A stretch of 64,000 nucleotides of DNA from Aquimarina aquimarini (GCF_900299535.1 NZ_OMKE01000058.1:62001-126000); one strand, 5' to 3'. Shown: positions 25,570 to 34,249, numbered from the stretch's first letter. The notes: generated by a model from the letters alone, not told the origin. Made by a program: numbers and translations.

Positions 25570-27336
25570 TTAATTATCGGTTTTTATTTCTATTCCGTTC
25601 TCGTCGATTTTTACTTTTACAGGTTCGTTATTAAGCTCTACTCCATTTTCATTGATTTTTAGTTTAAAATCCTCGTCATCAGAATTGATATTTATTTTTA
25701 TTTCATCTTCGTCGTCATCGTCATTATCATCTGAATCACTGTATTCCCAATCATCTTCAATTTCAGGACAGGTATCACATTCAAGCTTTCCATCAATAAG
25801 TTGTATGTATTTTTCTTCATTACCATCTACCGTAATATAGTCATCATATTTCCAAGAGTTATTGTATGCTGATGTATTATCATCTGCAAATAATGTAATC
25901 CCTTCTGGTAATGTAAGTGTTACTTTTACTTCTTGATCTCTAAATTTATTGGCATATTCTGTAATAGCATATCCGTCTAATAAAAGAGTATTACCATTTA
26001 CTATATATCCATACTTAAGATCTTCTGCTCTTTTTGAGGCTTCTTCATAGGATCTTCCTTCTGCTCTTTTTTCTATGATGATTCCTACTGTTGAATCCTT
26101 TTTTGAAGCTTTTAAGTATAATTCGATATCCTTAATAACTATTACTTTATTACCTTGAGGATCTCTTTTTATATTGTAATTATTTCTATGGCTTAAATGT
26201 TTTGCATATCTGTTGTTTCCTTCCATTTTGATAGTAAGTGTATCGTTACTAGTAAAAGGAAGCATTTTTTGTTCAGAAATAACTTCTGCATCATAAGCTT
26301 CTAGAGTAGCTTGTCTGATCCCAAGAATACCTAACCCGATTAGTGACAATATCCAAACTCCTAACAAACCTATTTTTATAGGGGTTCCTACCGATTTTAA
26401 GTTTTTTATCAGCATTTTTAATCCAACAATAAGTAGAAAGAAAAATGGGATTCCTACAGCAAAGAATGATAAAAGAGAGATCAACCATAGAGGAACATCA
26501 GGGTGACTACCTACTTCAAAATATTCTATCCAAGGGGTATCCATAAATCCAAATGTACCTATGGTAAATAGACCAATGAATAAACCGATTAACGTAAATC
26601 CAGCAGTTATGATAAAAAGTACTCCAACCAGTTTTACAAATACTTTTAGTACTACTAATAGTACATCTCCTAATGCTTCAAAAAAAGTAGTTGAGCTATT
26701 TTTTACTTTACTACTATATTTTTGATAGTCTACATTTTTTACAGTGTCTGCAACACCATCAAAGCCTTCTTTTATCTTTTTTTCTATATTACTTATATTG
26801 ACAGCTTCTCCTTTCATTGCCAAAAAATCTGCTGTAGTTTTAGCTTCTGGAGCAAAAATCCAAAATGCGATATAGATAAGTATAAATGCACCACTAGAAA
26901 ATACGGTAAACAAGATCCATGCTAATCGAATCCATATGGGATCAATTCCAAGATAATGACCTAATCCTGAGCTTACACCTCCAACATAAGAATTTGTAGT
27001 ATCTCTAAATAATTGTTTAGATATTTTTGTTTTTTGAAGAGGTTCTTTTGGTTCATCCTCAAAGATTTCATCATCTAATTGATAGTCTTCTGGTTGTCCC
27101 ATTACGGCAATAACCTCTTCTACCTCTTTGTTTCCGATAACCTGTCGTTCGTCTTTAATTTTTTCACTAAACAATTCTGCTATTCTAGCTTCAATATCTG
27201 ATATGATCTCATCTCTACCTTGAGAGTCGGTAAATGAGCGTTTTATAGCACCGAGATAATGTTGCAGCTTTAGATAAGCGTTTTCATCTATATGAAAAAA
27301 TATGCCTGCTAAATTTATATTGACTGTCTTGTTCAT
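25570..27336 (-). CDS. PspC-domain membrane protein
   Basis: This 588-residue inner-membrane protein has a cytoplasmic N-terminal part (1-105, starting with a short helical domain before the PspC unit), a PspC domain (about 106-175; LFRDTTNSYVGGVSSGLGHY and a following helix pair) and four further helices (about 220-360). The large C-terminal region is beta-rich, with an extremely acidic stretch of Asp and Glu (about 525-560) and repeated NENGVELN/DENGIEIK-like units at the end. PspC proteins sense envelope stress; Bacteroidota versions pair with PadR regulators as here. The stop of the PadR gene is 1 bp before this start, so they are coupled. Confidence 0.9.
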   Translation of the reverse strand: MNKTVNINLAGIFFHIDENAYLKLQHYLGAIKRSFTDSQGRDEIISDIEARIAELFSEKIKDERQVIGNKEVEEVIAVMGQPEDYQLDDEIFEDEPKEPLQKTKISKQLFRDTTNSYVGGVSSGLGHYLGIDPIWIRLAWILFTVFSSGAFILIYIAFWIFAPEAKTTADFLAMKGEAVNISNIEKKIKEGFDGVADTVKNVDYQKYSSKVKNSSTTFFEALGDVLLVVLKVFVKLVGVLFIITAGFTLIGLFIGLFTIGTFGFMDTPWIEYFEVGSHPDVPLWLISLLSFFAVGIPFFFLLIVGLKMLIKNLKSVGTPIKIGLLGVWILSLIGLGILGIRQATLEAYDAEVISEQKMLPFTSNDTLTIKMEGNNRYAKHLSHRNNYNIKRDPQGNKVIVIKDIELYLKASKKDSTVGIIIEKRAEGRSYEEASKRAEDLKYGYIVNGNTLLLDGYAITEYANKFRDQEVKVTLTLPEGITLFADDNTSAYNNSWKYDDYITVDGNEEKYIQLIDGKLECDTCPEIEDDWEYSDSDDNDDDDEDEIKININSDDEDFKLKINENGVELNNEPVKVKIDENGIEIKTDN

Positions 27337-27337
27337 G

Positions 27338-27673
27338 TTACTTCTTTTTTTGTTTGGTTACCAGATTTACAGCGTGCTGTAATTCATTCCAGGTGGTGTT
27401 TAATTCTTTTAGAAACAATTTTCCTGTTTCTGTAAGGCCATAGTACTTACGCGGTGGTCCAGATGTAGATTCTTCCCATCGATAACTCAATAACCCTGCA
27501 TTTTTAAGCCTAGTTAATAAGGGGTATATAGTGCCTTCTACCACAAGCATCTTTGCATCTTTAAGGGTTTCTAAAATTTCAGCTACGTACGCATCATCGT
27601 CCTTAAGTATAGAAAGTATGCAATATTCCAGAACACCTTTGCGCATTTGCGCTTTTGTGTTTTCGATCTTCAT
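27338..27673 (-). CDS. PadR-family transcriptional regulator
   Basis: This 111-residue winged-helix repressor has the typical PadR core (KGVLEYCILSIL, DDAYVAEILETLK, VVEGTIYPLLTRLKNAGLL, then the wing SGPPRKYYGLTETG). The ATG at 27673 gives the full family length. It heads the PspC/DUF2807 operon and probably represses it, releasing on binding a ligand or on stress; that is inferred from other PadR-PspC pairs. Confidence 0.92.
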   Translation of the reverse strand: MKIENTKAQMRKGVLEYCILSILKDDDAYVAEILETLKDAKMLVVEGTIYPLLTRLKNAGLLSYRWEESTSGPPRKYYGLTETGKLFLKELNTTWNELQHAVNLVTKQKKK

Positions 27674-27834
27674 AAAACTAATTTTTAATTGTTAAACTGT
27701 TCATTTTTTGATTGATGATTATTAAAAAAAAGTAGATCAAAGTATACTAGTACACCAATATTAAATTTAGATGTTGAACTAGTTGATTAGGCTAGATCGT
27801 ATACTATTTCTCTATTCTTTTTTAGAAAGGTTCA

Positions 27835-28287
27835 CTATTTTATAAACCGAATTGATAATGGGTATTTATAATCTTCTCCTTTATTTGCTTTTAATGCTGC
27901 GCTAATAGTAAAAATTATTTCAAGAAAAAAACCAATTAATGCTATTATCCCAATAAAAGAAGCGCCAATGAGTGTTCTAAATCCTCCTGCTTCAGAAAAA
28001 TTAATGGATATATCATTAAAGTGAAATAAATTAGAAATAGTTGCATCTCCAAATACATTGAAAATAAAAAAAGGAAATGAAAATATACCTAGTATTACAG
28101 TATATAATAAGATACTTAACTGAAAGTTAATAGCTTCTTTACCGTGAGTATCTATAAAACTTGATTTTTCTTTATTGGTAACCCATAATAATATTGGTAC
28201 AATATAATTTCCAAAAGGGAAAAAATACTTGGAGAATGTACCAAGATGCATAAAGGTTGCAATATTTTTGTGATTTTTGATTGACAT
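27835..28287 (-). CDS. DUF4870 membrane protein (Tic20-like)
   Basis: This 150-residue protein has four hydrophobic helices and the family signature (PFGNYIVPILLWVTNK and SFIDTHGKEAINFQLSI). DUF4870 proteins are small inner-membrane proteins of unknown function distantly similar to Tic20. It stands alone between the PadR operon and the DUF4442 gene, which runs the other way. Confidence 0.88.
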   Translation of the reverse strand: MSIKNHKNIATFMHLGTFSKYFFPFGNYIVPILLWVTNKEKSSFIDTHGKEAINFQLSILLYTVILGIFSFPFFIFNVFGDATISNLFHFNDISINFSEAGGFRTLIGASFIGIIALIGFFLEIIFTISAALKANKGEDYKYPLSIRFIK

Positions 28288-28444
28288 TTTATAAAGTATA
28301 TAATAGTTGCTTATGCAAATATATGGTTAAAAAAAGGTATTATGCAAAACATAGTACCTAAATTTAACAAAAATTTAAGATATTGAATAACTTTTGCTAA
28401 CTATTTCTTTTGCTTATATTGTAATTCTTAAAAAAAATGAATTC

Positions 28445-28903
28445 ATGAATATTACTCCCAGAAAACTTAATACATTCTTATTAGTAAAATTACCTTCTGC
28501 ATGGTTATGCGGTGTACGTGTAAAAAAAATTGATGAAACGACTTGTAGTGTTAGTGTAAAACATAGGTGGATAAATCAGAATCCATTTAACTCTATGTTT
28601 TGGGCTGTTCAAGGAATGGCTGCAGAGCTTACAACTGGTGCATTGGTCACTGGGTATATACGTAATAGTGGAAAAAAAATTTCAATGCTTGTAGCTACTA
28701 ATAATGCAACATTTACAAAGAAAGCTACAGGTAGAATTTCTTTTGTTTGTACAGATGGGCATTTGGTAAAAGATGCTATAGAAAAAGCAATTGAAACTGG
28801 AGAGGGACAAACAGTATGGATGAAATCTGTTGGAACCAATAAAGAGGGGATAGAAGTATCTGTTTTTAATTTTGAGTGGACAATCAAAGTAAAAACAAGC
28901 TGA
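28445..28903 (+). CDS. DUF4442 hotdog-fold protein (thioesterase-like)
   Basis: This 152-residue protein belongs to the DUF4442 family, which has the hotdog fold of acyl-CoA thioesterases. The core features are TCSVSVKHRWINQNPFNSMFW-like sequence (about 38-57) and FWAVQGMAAELTTGAL (about 56-71). The ATG at 28445 was chosen because it gives the family's start (MNITPRKLNTFL); an upstream extension of 17 codons is hydrophobic and unconserved in appearance. The substrate is unknown. Confidence 0.82.
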   Translation: MNITPRKLNTFLLVKLPSAWLCGVRVKKIDETTCSVSVKHRWINQNPFNSMFWAVQGMAAELTTGALVTGYIRNSGKKISMLVATNNATFTKKATGRISFVCTDGHLVKDAIEKAIETGEGQTVWMKSVGTNKEGIEVSVFNFEWTIKVKTS

Positions 28904-28929
28904 TTGTAAAATGGTATTGTATCTATATA

Positions 28930-28961
28930 ATACCAATTAGATATAAAAATATAGTTGGTAT
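28930..28961. repeat. ATACCA/TGGTAT hairpin
   Basis: The sequence begins ATACCAATTAGATATA and ends TATAGTTGGTAT, forming an imperfect hairpin 27 bp after the DUF4442 stop. It has no U-tract. It resembles other hairpins in the window with the same ends (1137, 32317 and 50024). Confidence 0.5.
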
Positions 28962-29159
28962 AACTAGTTCTTTTACATTAAAGGAAATAAAGAGTTTCTA
29001 AATCGTTCAGAAAAATTTAATGAAGAAATAAAAGGTGTTCTTAAGTAAAAAACTGTAGCAAACTTTTATCATTTACGAAGTACAAGTGTAACATTTTGTG
29101 AAAAACATTTACCAATAAAGAAACGATTTATTAATCAATAAAAAGTAGTATTAAAAAAT

Positions 29160-29960
29160 ATGACAGCACACGAAATCGATTATGAGATCATAGGTGAAGA
29201 AATGCAGTATGTAGAGATAGAACTAGACCCACAGGAAGGAGTAATTGCAGAGGCGGGAAGTTTTATGATGATGGATGATGGTATAAAGATGGATACCATA
29301 TTTGGGGATGGTTCTTCAAAGGATACAGGTATTATGGGGAAGATTTTTGGAGCAGGTAAGCGATTGTTAACAGGAGAAAGTCTGTTTATGACAGCTTTTT
29401 ATAATCAAGTAGGGGGTAAAAAGAAAGTAAGTTTTGCGTCACCGTATCCAGGTAAGATTATACCAGTAGATTTAACAGAATATGGAGGGAAATTTATTTG
29501 TCAGAAAGATGCATTCTTGTGTGCAGCCAAAGGGGTTTCTGTAGGAATAGAATTTTCTCGTAAATTGGGTAGAGGCTTGTTTGGAGGTGAAGGGTTTATT
29601 ATGCAGAAACTAGAAGGTGATGGTATGGCTTTTGTACATGCTGGTGGAACTACTTGTAGAAAAGAGCTACAGCCTGGAGAAAAATTAAAGGTAGATACGG
29701 GTTGTATTATTGGTTTTTCTAAGGGAGTTCATTATGATATAGAATTTATAGGAGGTATTAAGAATACCATTTTTGGTGGTGAAGGATTATTTTTTGCCAC
29801 ATTGACTGGGCCAGGAGTTGTTTACATACAATCATTACCTTTCAGTAGACTTGCAAATAGAGTATTGGCATTAGCCCCCAGAGGAGGAGGTAAAAGTAAA
29901 GGAGAAGGTAGTATTTTAGGCGGTTTAGGAGATATTTTGGATGGCGATAATAGTTTTTAA
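29160..29960 (+). CDS. AIM24/TIGR00266 family protein
   Basis: This 266-residue protein belongs to the TIGR00266/AIM24 family, a beta-rich fold related to tryptophan-RNA-binding attenuator-like barrels. It shows the typical AEAGSFMMMDDGI, SLFMTAF, GEGFIMQKLEGDG and GGEGLFFATLTGPG segments. The bacterial role is unknown; the yeast namesake is mitochondrial. The Gly-rich C-terminal tail is normal for the family. The small gene at 30093 follows in the same direction. Confidence 0.93.
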   Translation: MTAHEIDYEIIGEEMQYVEIELDPQEGVIAEAGSFMMMDDGIKMDTIFGDGSSKDTGIMGKIFGAGKRLLTGESLFMTAFYNQVGGKKKVSFASPYPGKIIPVDLTEYGGKFICQKDAFLCAAKGVSVGIEFSRKLGRGLFGGEGFIMQKLEGDGMAFVHAGGTTCRKELQPGEKLKVDTGCIIGFSKGVHYDIEFIGGIKNTIFGGEGLFFATLTGPGVVYIQSLPFSRLANRVLALAPRGGGKSKGEGSILGGLGDILDGDNSF

Positions 29961-30092
29961 CAATGTTAAATAAGCGCTAAAAGACATTTTTTTTAGTTTT
30001 ATTTACATATATTAGCTAGAACAACTTTAAAAACTATAAGATTATTCCTACAGCTATTTGTTTAAACCTAACATTTAAACCCCTATTAATTT

Positions 30093-30290
30093 ATGGCTAG
30101 AGCAATGTTTGATTACACAAAAACTGTGCTTAAAAAAGTGAGTTTTGATGTTAATCTATTTACAAAGGAAGTTTTAAAAGCACTAAACAGACTACTTCCG
30201 CACGAGATTGAAGAATTAAAAATCTGGATTCAATCATTAACAGTAAAACAACCAGAATTACAATCTTGTCTAATCTATTTAAAATCATAA
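30093..30290 (+). CDS. Conserved small protein, unknown function
   Basis: This 65-residue helical protein has two amphipathic helices (SFDVNLFTKEVLKALNRL and PHEIEELKIWIQSLT) separated by LLPHE. There is no signal peptide or membrane helix. It looks like a small flavobacterial protein I have no function for. It ends immediately before a strong terminator, which supports it as a real transcript unit. Confidence 0.6.
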   Translation: MARAMFDYTKTVLKKVSFDVNLFTKEVLKALNRLLPHEIEELKIWIQSLTVKQPELQSCLIYLKS

Positions 30291-30295
30291 TAAAA

Positions 30296-30321
30296 AAAAA
30301 GCGACTTTTTAGTCGCTTTTT
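30296..30321. terminator. Bidirectional terminator overlapping the oxyR stop codon
   Basis: The stem AAAAAGCGACT with AGTCGCTTTTT serves the 30093 gene. The oxyR stop codon (30309-30311) lies inside it, so the last codons of oxyR form part of the hairpin. Confidence 0.9.
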
Positions 30322-31259
30322 ACTTTTGATATAGGGCTTATGATTTGTACATTTTGAAAAGTAATAGCGCCTTTTACTACTCCAGCTATAGTAGTGTGTA
30401 AGGCATCAATGATCTGCATTTTGAGCTCACTTTTATTAAAGATTAAGCTAACTTCTCTTGCAGGTGAGGGTTCATTAAAATAATGAAGATTATCTTTTTC
30501 TGTATTTTTTATGTCTAATGTATGTAAGTACGGCAGGAGCGTCATTCCTAGTCCTTCATTGGCTAATTTTACAAGTGTTTCAAAACTACCACTTGCTAGT
30601 TGAAAATGATCTTCATCATAGCTCCTTTTGGTCTTACATAGATTGATAATACCATCTCTAAAGCAATGGCCATCTTCTAGAAGTAACATATCGTCAATAT
30701 CAAGATCAGAAGTATTAATTTTTTTATTCTGATGTAACCTGTGTGAGCTAGGGATATATCCTACAAATGGCTCGTAATATAATACACGTTCTTTTATATT
30801 TTCATCTTCTAATGGGGTTGCTGCAATTGCGGCATCTAAGTGCCCATCTATTAGCCCTTCAATTATAGCTTCTGTATTTAGCTCTTCTATTTTTAATTTT
30901 ACTTTAGGATATTTTTTTATAAAATTGTTTAAGAACATTGGTAGGATTGTAGGCATTACTGTAGGAATTACTCCAAGTTTAAATTCACCACCAATAAATC
31001 CTTTTTGTTGATCAACAATATCTTGTATACGTTCACTTTCGTTTACAATATTTCGTGCTTGAAGCACAAGTTTATTACCTACTTCTGTCAACTCAATAGG
31101 TTTTTTGCTACGATCAAAAATAAGAATATCTAATTCTTCTTCTAGCTTTTGAATTTGCATACTTAATGTAGGTTGCGTTACAAAAGTCTTTTCTGCTGCT
31201 TTGGTAAAATTTTTATGTTCTGCTACTGCTAAAACATATTTCAGTTGCGTTATGGTCAT
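30309..31259 (-). CDS. oxyR: OxyR, hydrogen-peroxide-sensing LysR-type regulator
   Basis: This 316-residue LysR-family regulator has an N-terminal helix-turn-helix (residues 1-60; AAEKTFVTQPTLSMQIQKLE) and a substrate-like sensing domain. The redox pair sits in GHCFRDGIINLC, with Cys at residues 199 and 208, the same numbers as in E. coli OxyR, where they form the peroxide-induced disulfide. That conservation is the main evidence that it is a true OxyR. Targets are probably catalase, peroxidase and iron-storage genes outside this window. It may follow transcription of the unknown gene at 31294, which starts upstream on the same strand. Confidence 0.93.
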   Translation of the reverse strand: MTITQLKYVLAVAEHKNFTKAAEKTFVTQPTLSMQIQKLEEELDILIFDRSKKPIELTEVGNKLVLQARNIVNESERIQDIVDQQKGFIGGEFKLGVIPTVMPTILPMFLNNFIKKYPKVKLKIEELNTEAIIEGLIDGHLDAAIAATPLEDENIKERVLYYEPFVGYIPSSHRLHQNKKINTSDLDIDDMLLLEDGHCFRDGIINLCKTKRSYDEDHFQLASGSFETLVKLANEGLGMTLLPYLHTLDIKNTEKDNLHYFNEPSPAREVSLIFNKSELKMQIIDALHTTIAGVVKGAITFQNVQIISPISKVKSD

Positions 31260-31293
31260 AGTTTATATTTTGGATAGCGTTTTTAAATGGTAT

Positions 31294-32301
31294 TTATTTT
31301 TTTGTTAGATGTTGTGCATCAAGTTCTTTAAAAATATTTTTTAACTTATATTTTAATTGTTTTTCTTCAATATTTAAAATAATTGATTTTCCTTGAATCA
31401 AAGAAGTTTTCTTGTCATCATCAATAGTGTTGTTGGAGCTTGAGAAATCATATTTTACCCTTCCGCAGATACCAGTTTCAATATTTATTACATATAACCT
31501 ATAGGTACCAGTAGGAGGTAGGTCTTGTCGAACTATTAAATAGTCATCAAAAAGCTTTACTGATTTTATTGATTCCCATCTTAATTTTTCAGGAGCTCCC
31601 GTTAGTGAGAAATCACTGATGAATACCCATTTATAAAAATCTTCTTTTTTTACAACTACTCCATGAGATGTATGAAATGTTTTATAAAGAGAATTACTAT
31701 CAGAAACTTGTAAGCTATCTCCTGCCTTATTTCTATAATGGTTATGGGCATAATAAACTAGGAATCCTTTATTATCTTTTTTAGTAAATCTTTTAGGAGT
31801 ATTATGCAATTGATTAAGGGTGTCACCTTTGATATCAATATAATAATTATAGGGGTATTCAAACTTATTATTTACCCAGTTAGTTTGAGGATCAATGATA
31901 AGATCAAAAAAGGAGTTATTATCTAGTTTATTATTAGAAAATGAACTTCTAATTATCCAATCTAGCGAAGGATCAGGAACATTCTTTTTTTCAGGAAGCA
32001 GTTGTTCTTTAATTGTTTCAAGAAAAAGTTGATTTTCGGTTTTATTAAGTTCAGAGGGGATCAGTATAGTTTTTTTGATTTCACAAAAACATCCGTCATT
32101 TGTGAGCTCATGCATTTCGTTTGTTTTTCCATTTATAATCTGAACATGCTTTCCTCCAAAACTGCTTCCTCCTTCATAAAAGGATTTTAGTGTATCAACG
32201 GCCTTATCATTGTTAAAATCACCTAAACTAATTTTACTATCTGATTGCCCAAAAACTTGACAAAAAATTAAGTAAAATATTAGAGTTAGTGTTTTTTGCA
32301 T
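31294..32301 (-). CDS. Secreted protein of unknown function
   Basis: This 335-residue protein has a signal peptide (1-18, ending VFGQ). Near the N-terminus, LGDFNNDKAVDTL looks like an FG-GAP/EF-hand-like calcium-binding loop (about 26-38), followed by a Gly-rich hairpin. The remainder is mixed beta with many Asn, Lys and Tyr and two nearby Cys (CFCEI). I do not recognise the family. It lies 34 bp upstream of oxyR, so it could share its transcript. Confidence 0.6.
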   Translation of the reverse strand: MQKTLTLIFYLIFCQVFGQSDSKISLGDFNNDKAVDTLKSFYEGGSSFGGKHVQIINGKTNEMHELTNDGCFCEIKKTILIPSELNKTENQLFLETIKEQLLPEKKNVPDPSLDWIIRSSFSNNKLDNNSFFDLIIDPQTNWVNNKFEYPYNYYIDIKGDTLNQLHNTPKRFTKKDNKGFLVYYAHNHYRNKAGDSLQVSDSNSLYKTFHTSHGVVVKKEDFYKWVFISDFSLTGAPEKLRWESIKSVKLFDDYLIVRQDLPPTGTYRLYVINIETGICGRVKYDFSSSNNTIDDDKKTSLIQGKSIILNIEEKQLKYKLKNIFKELDAQHLTKK

Positions 32302-32316
32302 AGTATATAGTATATA

Positions 32317-32372
32317 GTACCATTTTTAATTTGATGTTATTTTTATAAGCAAACTCAAATTAGAAATGATAT
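32317..32372. repeat. Hairpin made of two 24-bp repeat units
   Basis: Two 24-bp units (32317-32340 and 32349-32372) face each other across an 8-bp loop. Each matches the repeat unit of the 50-kb element at 17-18 of 24 positions (TACCATTT at one end and AAATGATAT at the other). It lies upstream of the 31294 gene. Confidence 0.55.
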
Positions 32373-32681
32373 AACAAAAGTATAAAAGCTATTGATATTA
32401 TTTATTAAATAATTGCTAAAAATTTATTTTATCTATTGCTTTCTTTTAAAAAAAAGAGGTTTAGTGTCCAAAATACTCTTTATTACGAGTATTTATATAT
32501 ACGATTAGAATACTTTATTTACTAAGTGAGATTTTAATGCTGCGAAGTTGATTTCAAAATTAGAAGTTCGTTTCAAACGAATACTTCCTGCCCCAATGTA
32601 ATTATCAATAACCTATATATGAAGGGGGGAGAGTAAGTAACTTTTGTTTATAGATAGTACTGTAGAAGTTAAAAAGAGTAT
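32373..32681. other. Intergenic region carrying repeat copy 2
   Basis: This AT-rich stretch of about 310 bp holds the second dispersed repeat and no credible ORF. It must contain the promoter of the 31294 gene and the 3' end of the HupE operon. I see no clear terminator. Confidence 0.4.
32521..32586. repeat. Dispersed intergenic repeat, copy 2
   Basis: This fuller copy of the repeat at 20779-20833 starts with ACTAAGTGAGATTTTAATGC. It contains the palindrome TTCGTTT-C-AAACGAA and ends GAATACTTC. Read on the reverse strand, both copies keep an open frame encoding similar peptides (SI-LKRT-NF and ALKSHLV). Confidence 0.75.
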
Positions 32682-33326
32682 TTACTTATCAAATAATTTG
32701 TATTGTCCTTTTAGTCTTATGGTTATAGTAATATCTTCTTTGTTGTGGTTTCTAAAATACCAACCGTGTTTTCCTTCAAAAGGAGCAGTAAATGTTCCTG
32801 CCATATTGTTAGAATATGCTAGCGTATAGCTTTCATAAAACACATTTTCTGGAGGGTTTTCTTGTAGTACCTCTCCATGAAAGTCAATATAAACGATAGC
32901 GTCATTTGTAGTGCTCCATTCATACTTTACACTTCCGTATTTTAATGCTTTAAACTTGTATTCTATACCTTTTCCTGCAGGAACTGTTACTTGTATAGTA
33001 TCGTTTTTCTCAGTGAATTGCTCTGATGGCGCAGGGTTGTCTGCTTCTATTGGTTTTGGAACACTTGCAGGAGACCCTAGTTTTTCTAATTTTAGTTTTT
33101 TAAAATTTAATAGAGAAACAGACTGTGTGTTGGTTTGTTCTATTTCTTCAGTATCATTTACATATAACTTACTAAAACCAAAAAGTTTTCCTGTACCTAG
33201 TGGGTCTATATTGTATTCTGCTGGTAATACTGCAGTGATAAGTACAATAAGGCCAATAAAAAATGCTATAAAAACTGATTTTATAAGTTGCTTTTTATCC
33301 ATTGTGTTGGTAGTGCTTGTAGTCAT
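32682..33326 (-). CDS. Transmembrane anchor protein of the HupE module
   Basis: This 214-residue protein has one N-terminal membrane helix (about 14-36, LIKSVFIAFFIGLIVLITAV) and a soluble beta-rich domain (about 105-212). That domain has an aromatic motif, HGEVLQENPPENVFYESYTL, and Trp residues that look like a ligand-binding sandwich. Similar proteins, labelled transmembrane anchor proteins, occur next to HupE/UreJ genes in other bacteria. The start lies only 3 bp after the HupE stop, so co-translation is likely. It may cap or assist the HupE transporter; the exact role is unknown. Confidence 0.7.
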   Translation of the reverse strand: MTTSTTNTMDKKQLIKSVFIAFFIGLIVLITAVLPAEYNIDPLGTGKLFGFSKLYVNDTEEIEQTNTQSVSLLNFKKLKLEKLGSPASVPKPIEADNPAPSEQFTEKNDTIQVTVPAGKGIEYKFKALKYGSVKYEWSTTNDAIVYIDFHGEVLQENPPENVFYESYTLAYSNNMAGTFTAPFEGKHGWYFRNHNKEDITITIRLKGQYKLFDK

Positions 33327-33329
33327 AAT

Positions 33330-34022
33330 TTAGTAGTATGTCAAAAAATATCCTGTTATTTGAAATCCAAATAATAGAAAGCCTGCAGCCATGAGAAGTA
33401 TATTAGTAAGGTTAGAGAATTTGATATAACTGTTATATCTTCTCCAAATCCCTAAGAGTAAGAGAACAAGTCCTAATGCTAAAAATTGCCCTATTTCTAC
33501 TCCTATATTAAAACCGATTAGGTTTATAAAAAGTCCTTCCTTGTCAAATTTAAATTCTTGTAATTTGGTAGCTAATCCAAAACCGTGAAATAATCCAAAA
33601 ATAAGCACAGCTATTTTGGTATTTGGTTGTTTACCAAAAAATTGCTTAAACCCTCCTAAGTTATCAAACCCTTTATATACAATTGATAACGCGATAATAG
33701 CATCTATTAAAAAGGCATTTATATTAATATCTGCCATTACACCAAGTAGTAGTGTGATACTATGACCTATTGTGAAAAAGCTTACATATAAGATTATTTC
33801 TTTAGTTCGATACAAAAAGAAAATAACCCCTACCAGAAAAAGTAAATGATCGTATCCTGTGATCATATGTTTTGCACCAATATATAGAAAGGAGCCAAAA
33901 GCGATTCCTTTATTACCTAATAAGAAAGATTGCGTTTTATCATCTACCCCATGCGCATTTGCTGTTATTGAAATGAGTATAAGGAATAGAAAAATAAAAA
34001 ATCTGGTAGAGTTTTTAAACAT
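33330..34022 (-). CDS. HupE/UreJ-family membrane protein
   Basis: This 230-residue inner-membrane protein has a signal peptide and about six helices. The HupE/UreJ pattern is clear in IGAKHMITGYDHLLFLVGVI, TIGHSITLLLG and GLFHGFGLA, with conserved His and Asp in the membrane. Members with such motifs are proposed nickel or cobalt permeases. No urease or hydrogenase genes are visible here, so the substrate remains open. It is the middle gene of a three-gene operon with a small lipoprotein before it and an anchor protein after it. Confidence 0.88.
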   Translation of the reverse strand: MFKNSTRFFIFLFLILISITANAHGVDDKTQSFLLGNKGIAFGSFLYIGAKHMITGYDHLLFLVGVIFFLYRTKEIILYVSFFTIGHSITLLLGVMADININAFLIDAIIALSIVYKGFDNLGGFKQFFGKQPNTKIAVLIFGLFHGFGLATKLQEFKFDKEGLFINLIGFNIGVEIGQFLALGLVLLLLGIWRRYNSYIKFSNLTNILLMAAGFLLFGFQITGYFLTYY

Positions 34023-34036
34023 TGTTTTACTATAAA

Positions 34037-34249
34037 TTAATGAGCGTGCCCGTGTTCTTTTATTTGTTGGATACTATCTAATCTTCTTTTTTCGGCTTCA
34101 TCAATTTCTGTAGTTTTTTTAATATCGGATGCTGCTTCTTGAGTAGTTTCTGATTTAGTTGAATCTGTTTTTTCTTGTTTATTTTCAGCGCAAGCTCCTA
34201 GAATTGCTAGTGCAAAACTAGCTATAATTATTGTTTTTTTAATCGTCAT
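34037..34249 (-). CDS. Small lipoprotein with a His-tail (HupE operon)
   Basis: This 70-residue protein has a lipobox (AILGAC, acylated Cys at 20), a charged mature part rich in Lys, Glu and Thr, and a C-terminal EHGHAH. The alternating His residues look like a metal-binding tail. It lies 14 bp before the HupE gene on the same strand. I infer that it presents or buffers a metal ion for HupE. The length below 75 residues makes the family hard to name. Confidence 0.68.
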   Translation of the reverse strand: MTIKKTIIIASFALAILGACAENKQEKTDSTKSETTQEAASDIKKTTEIDEAEKRRLDSIQQIKEHGHAH

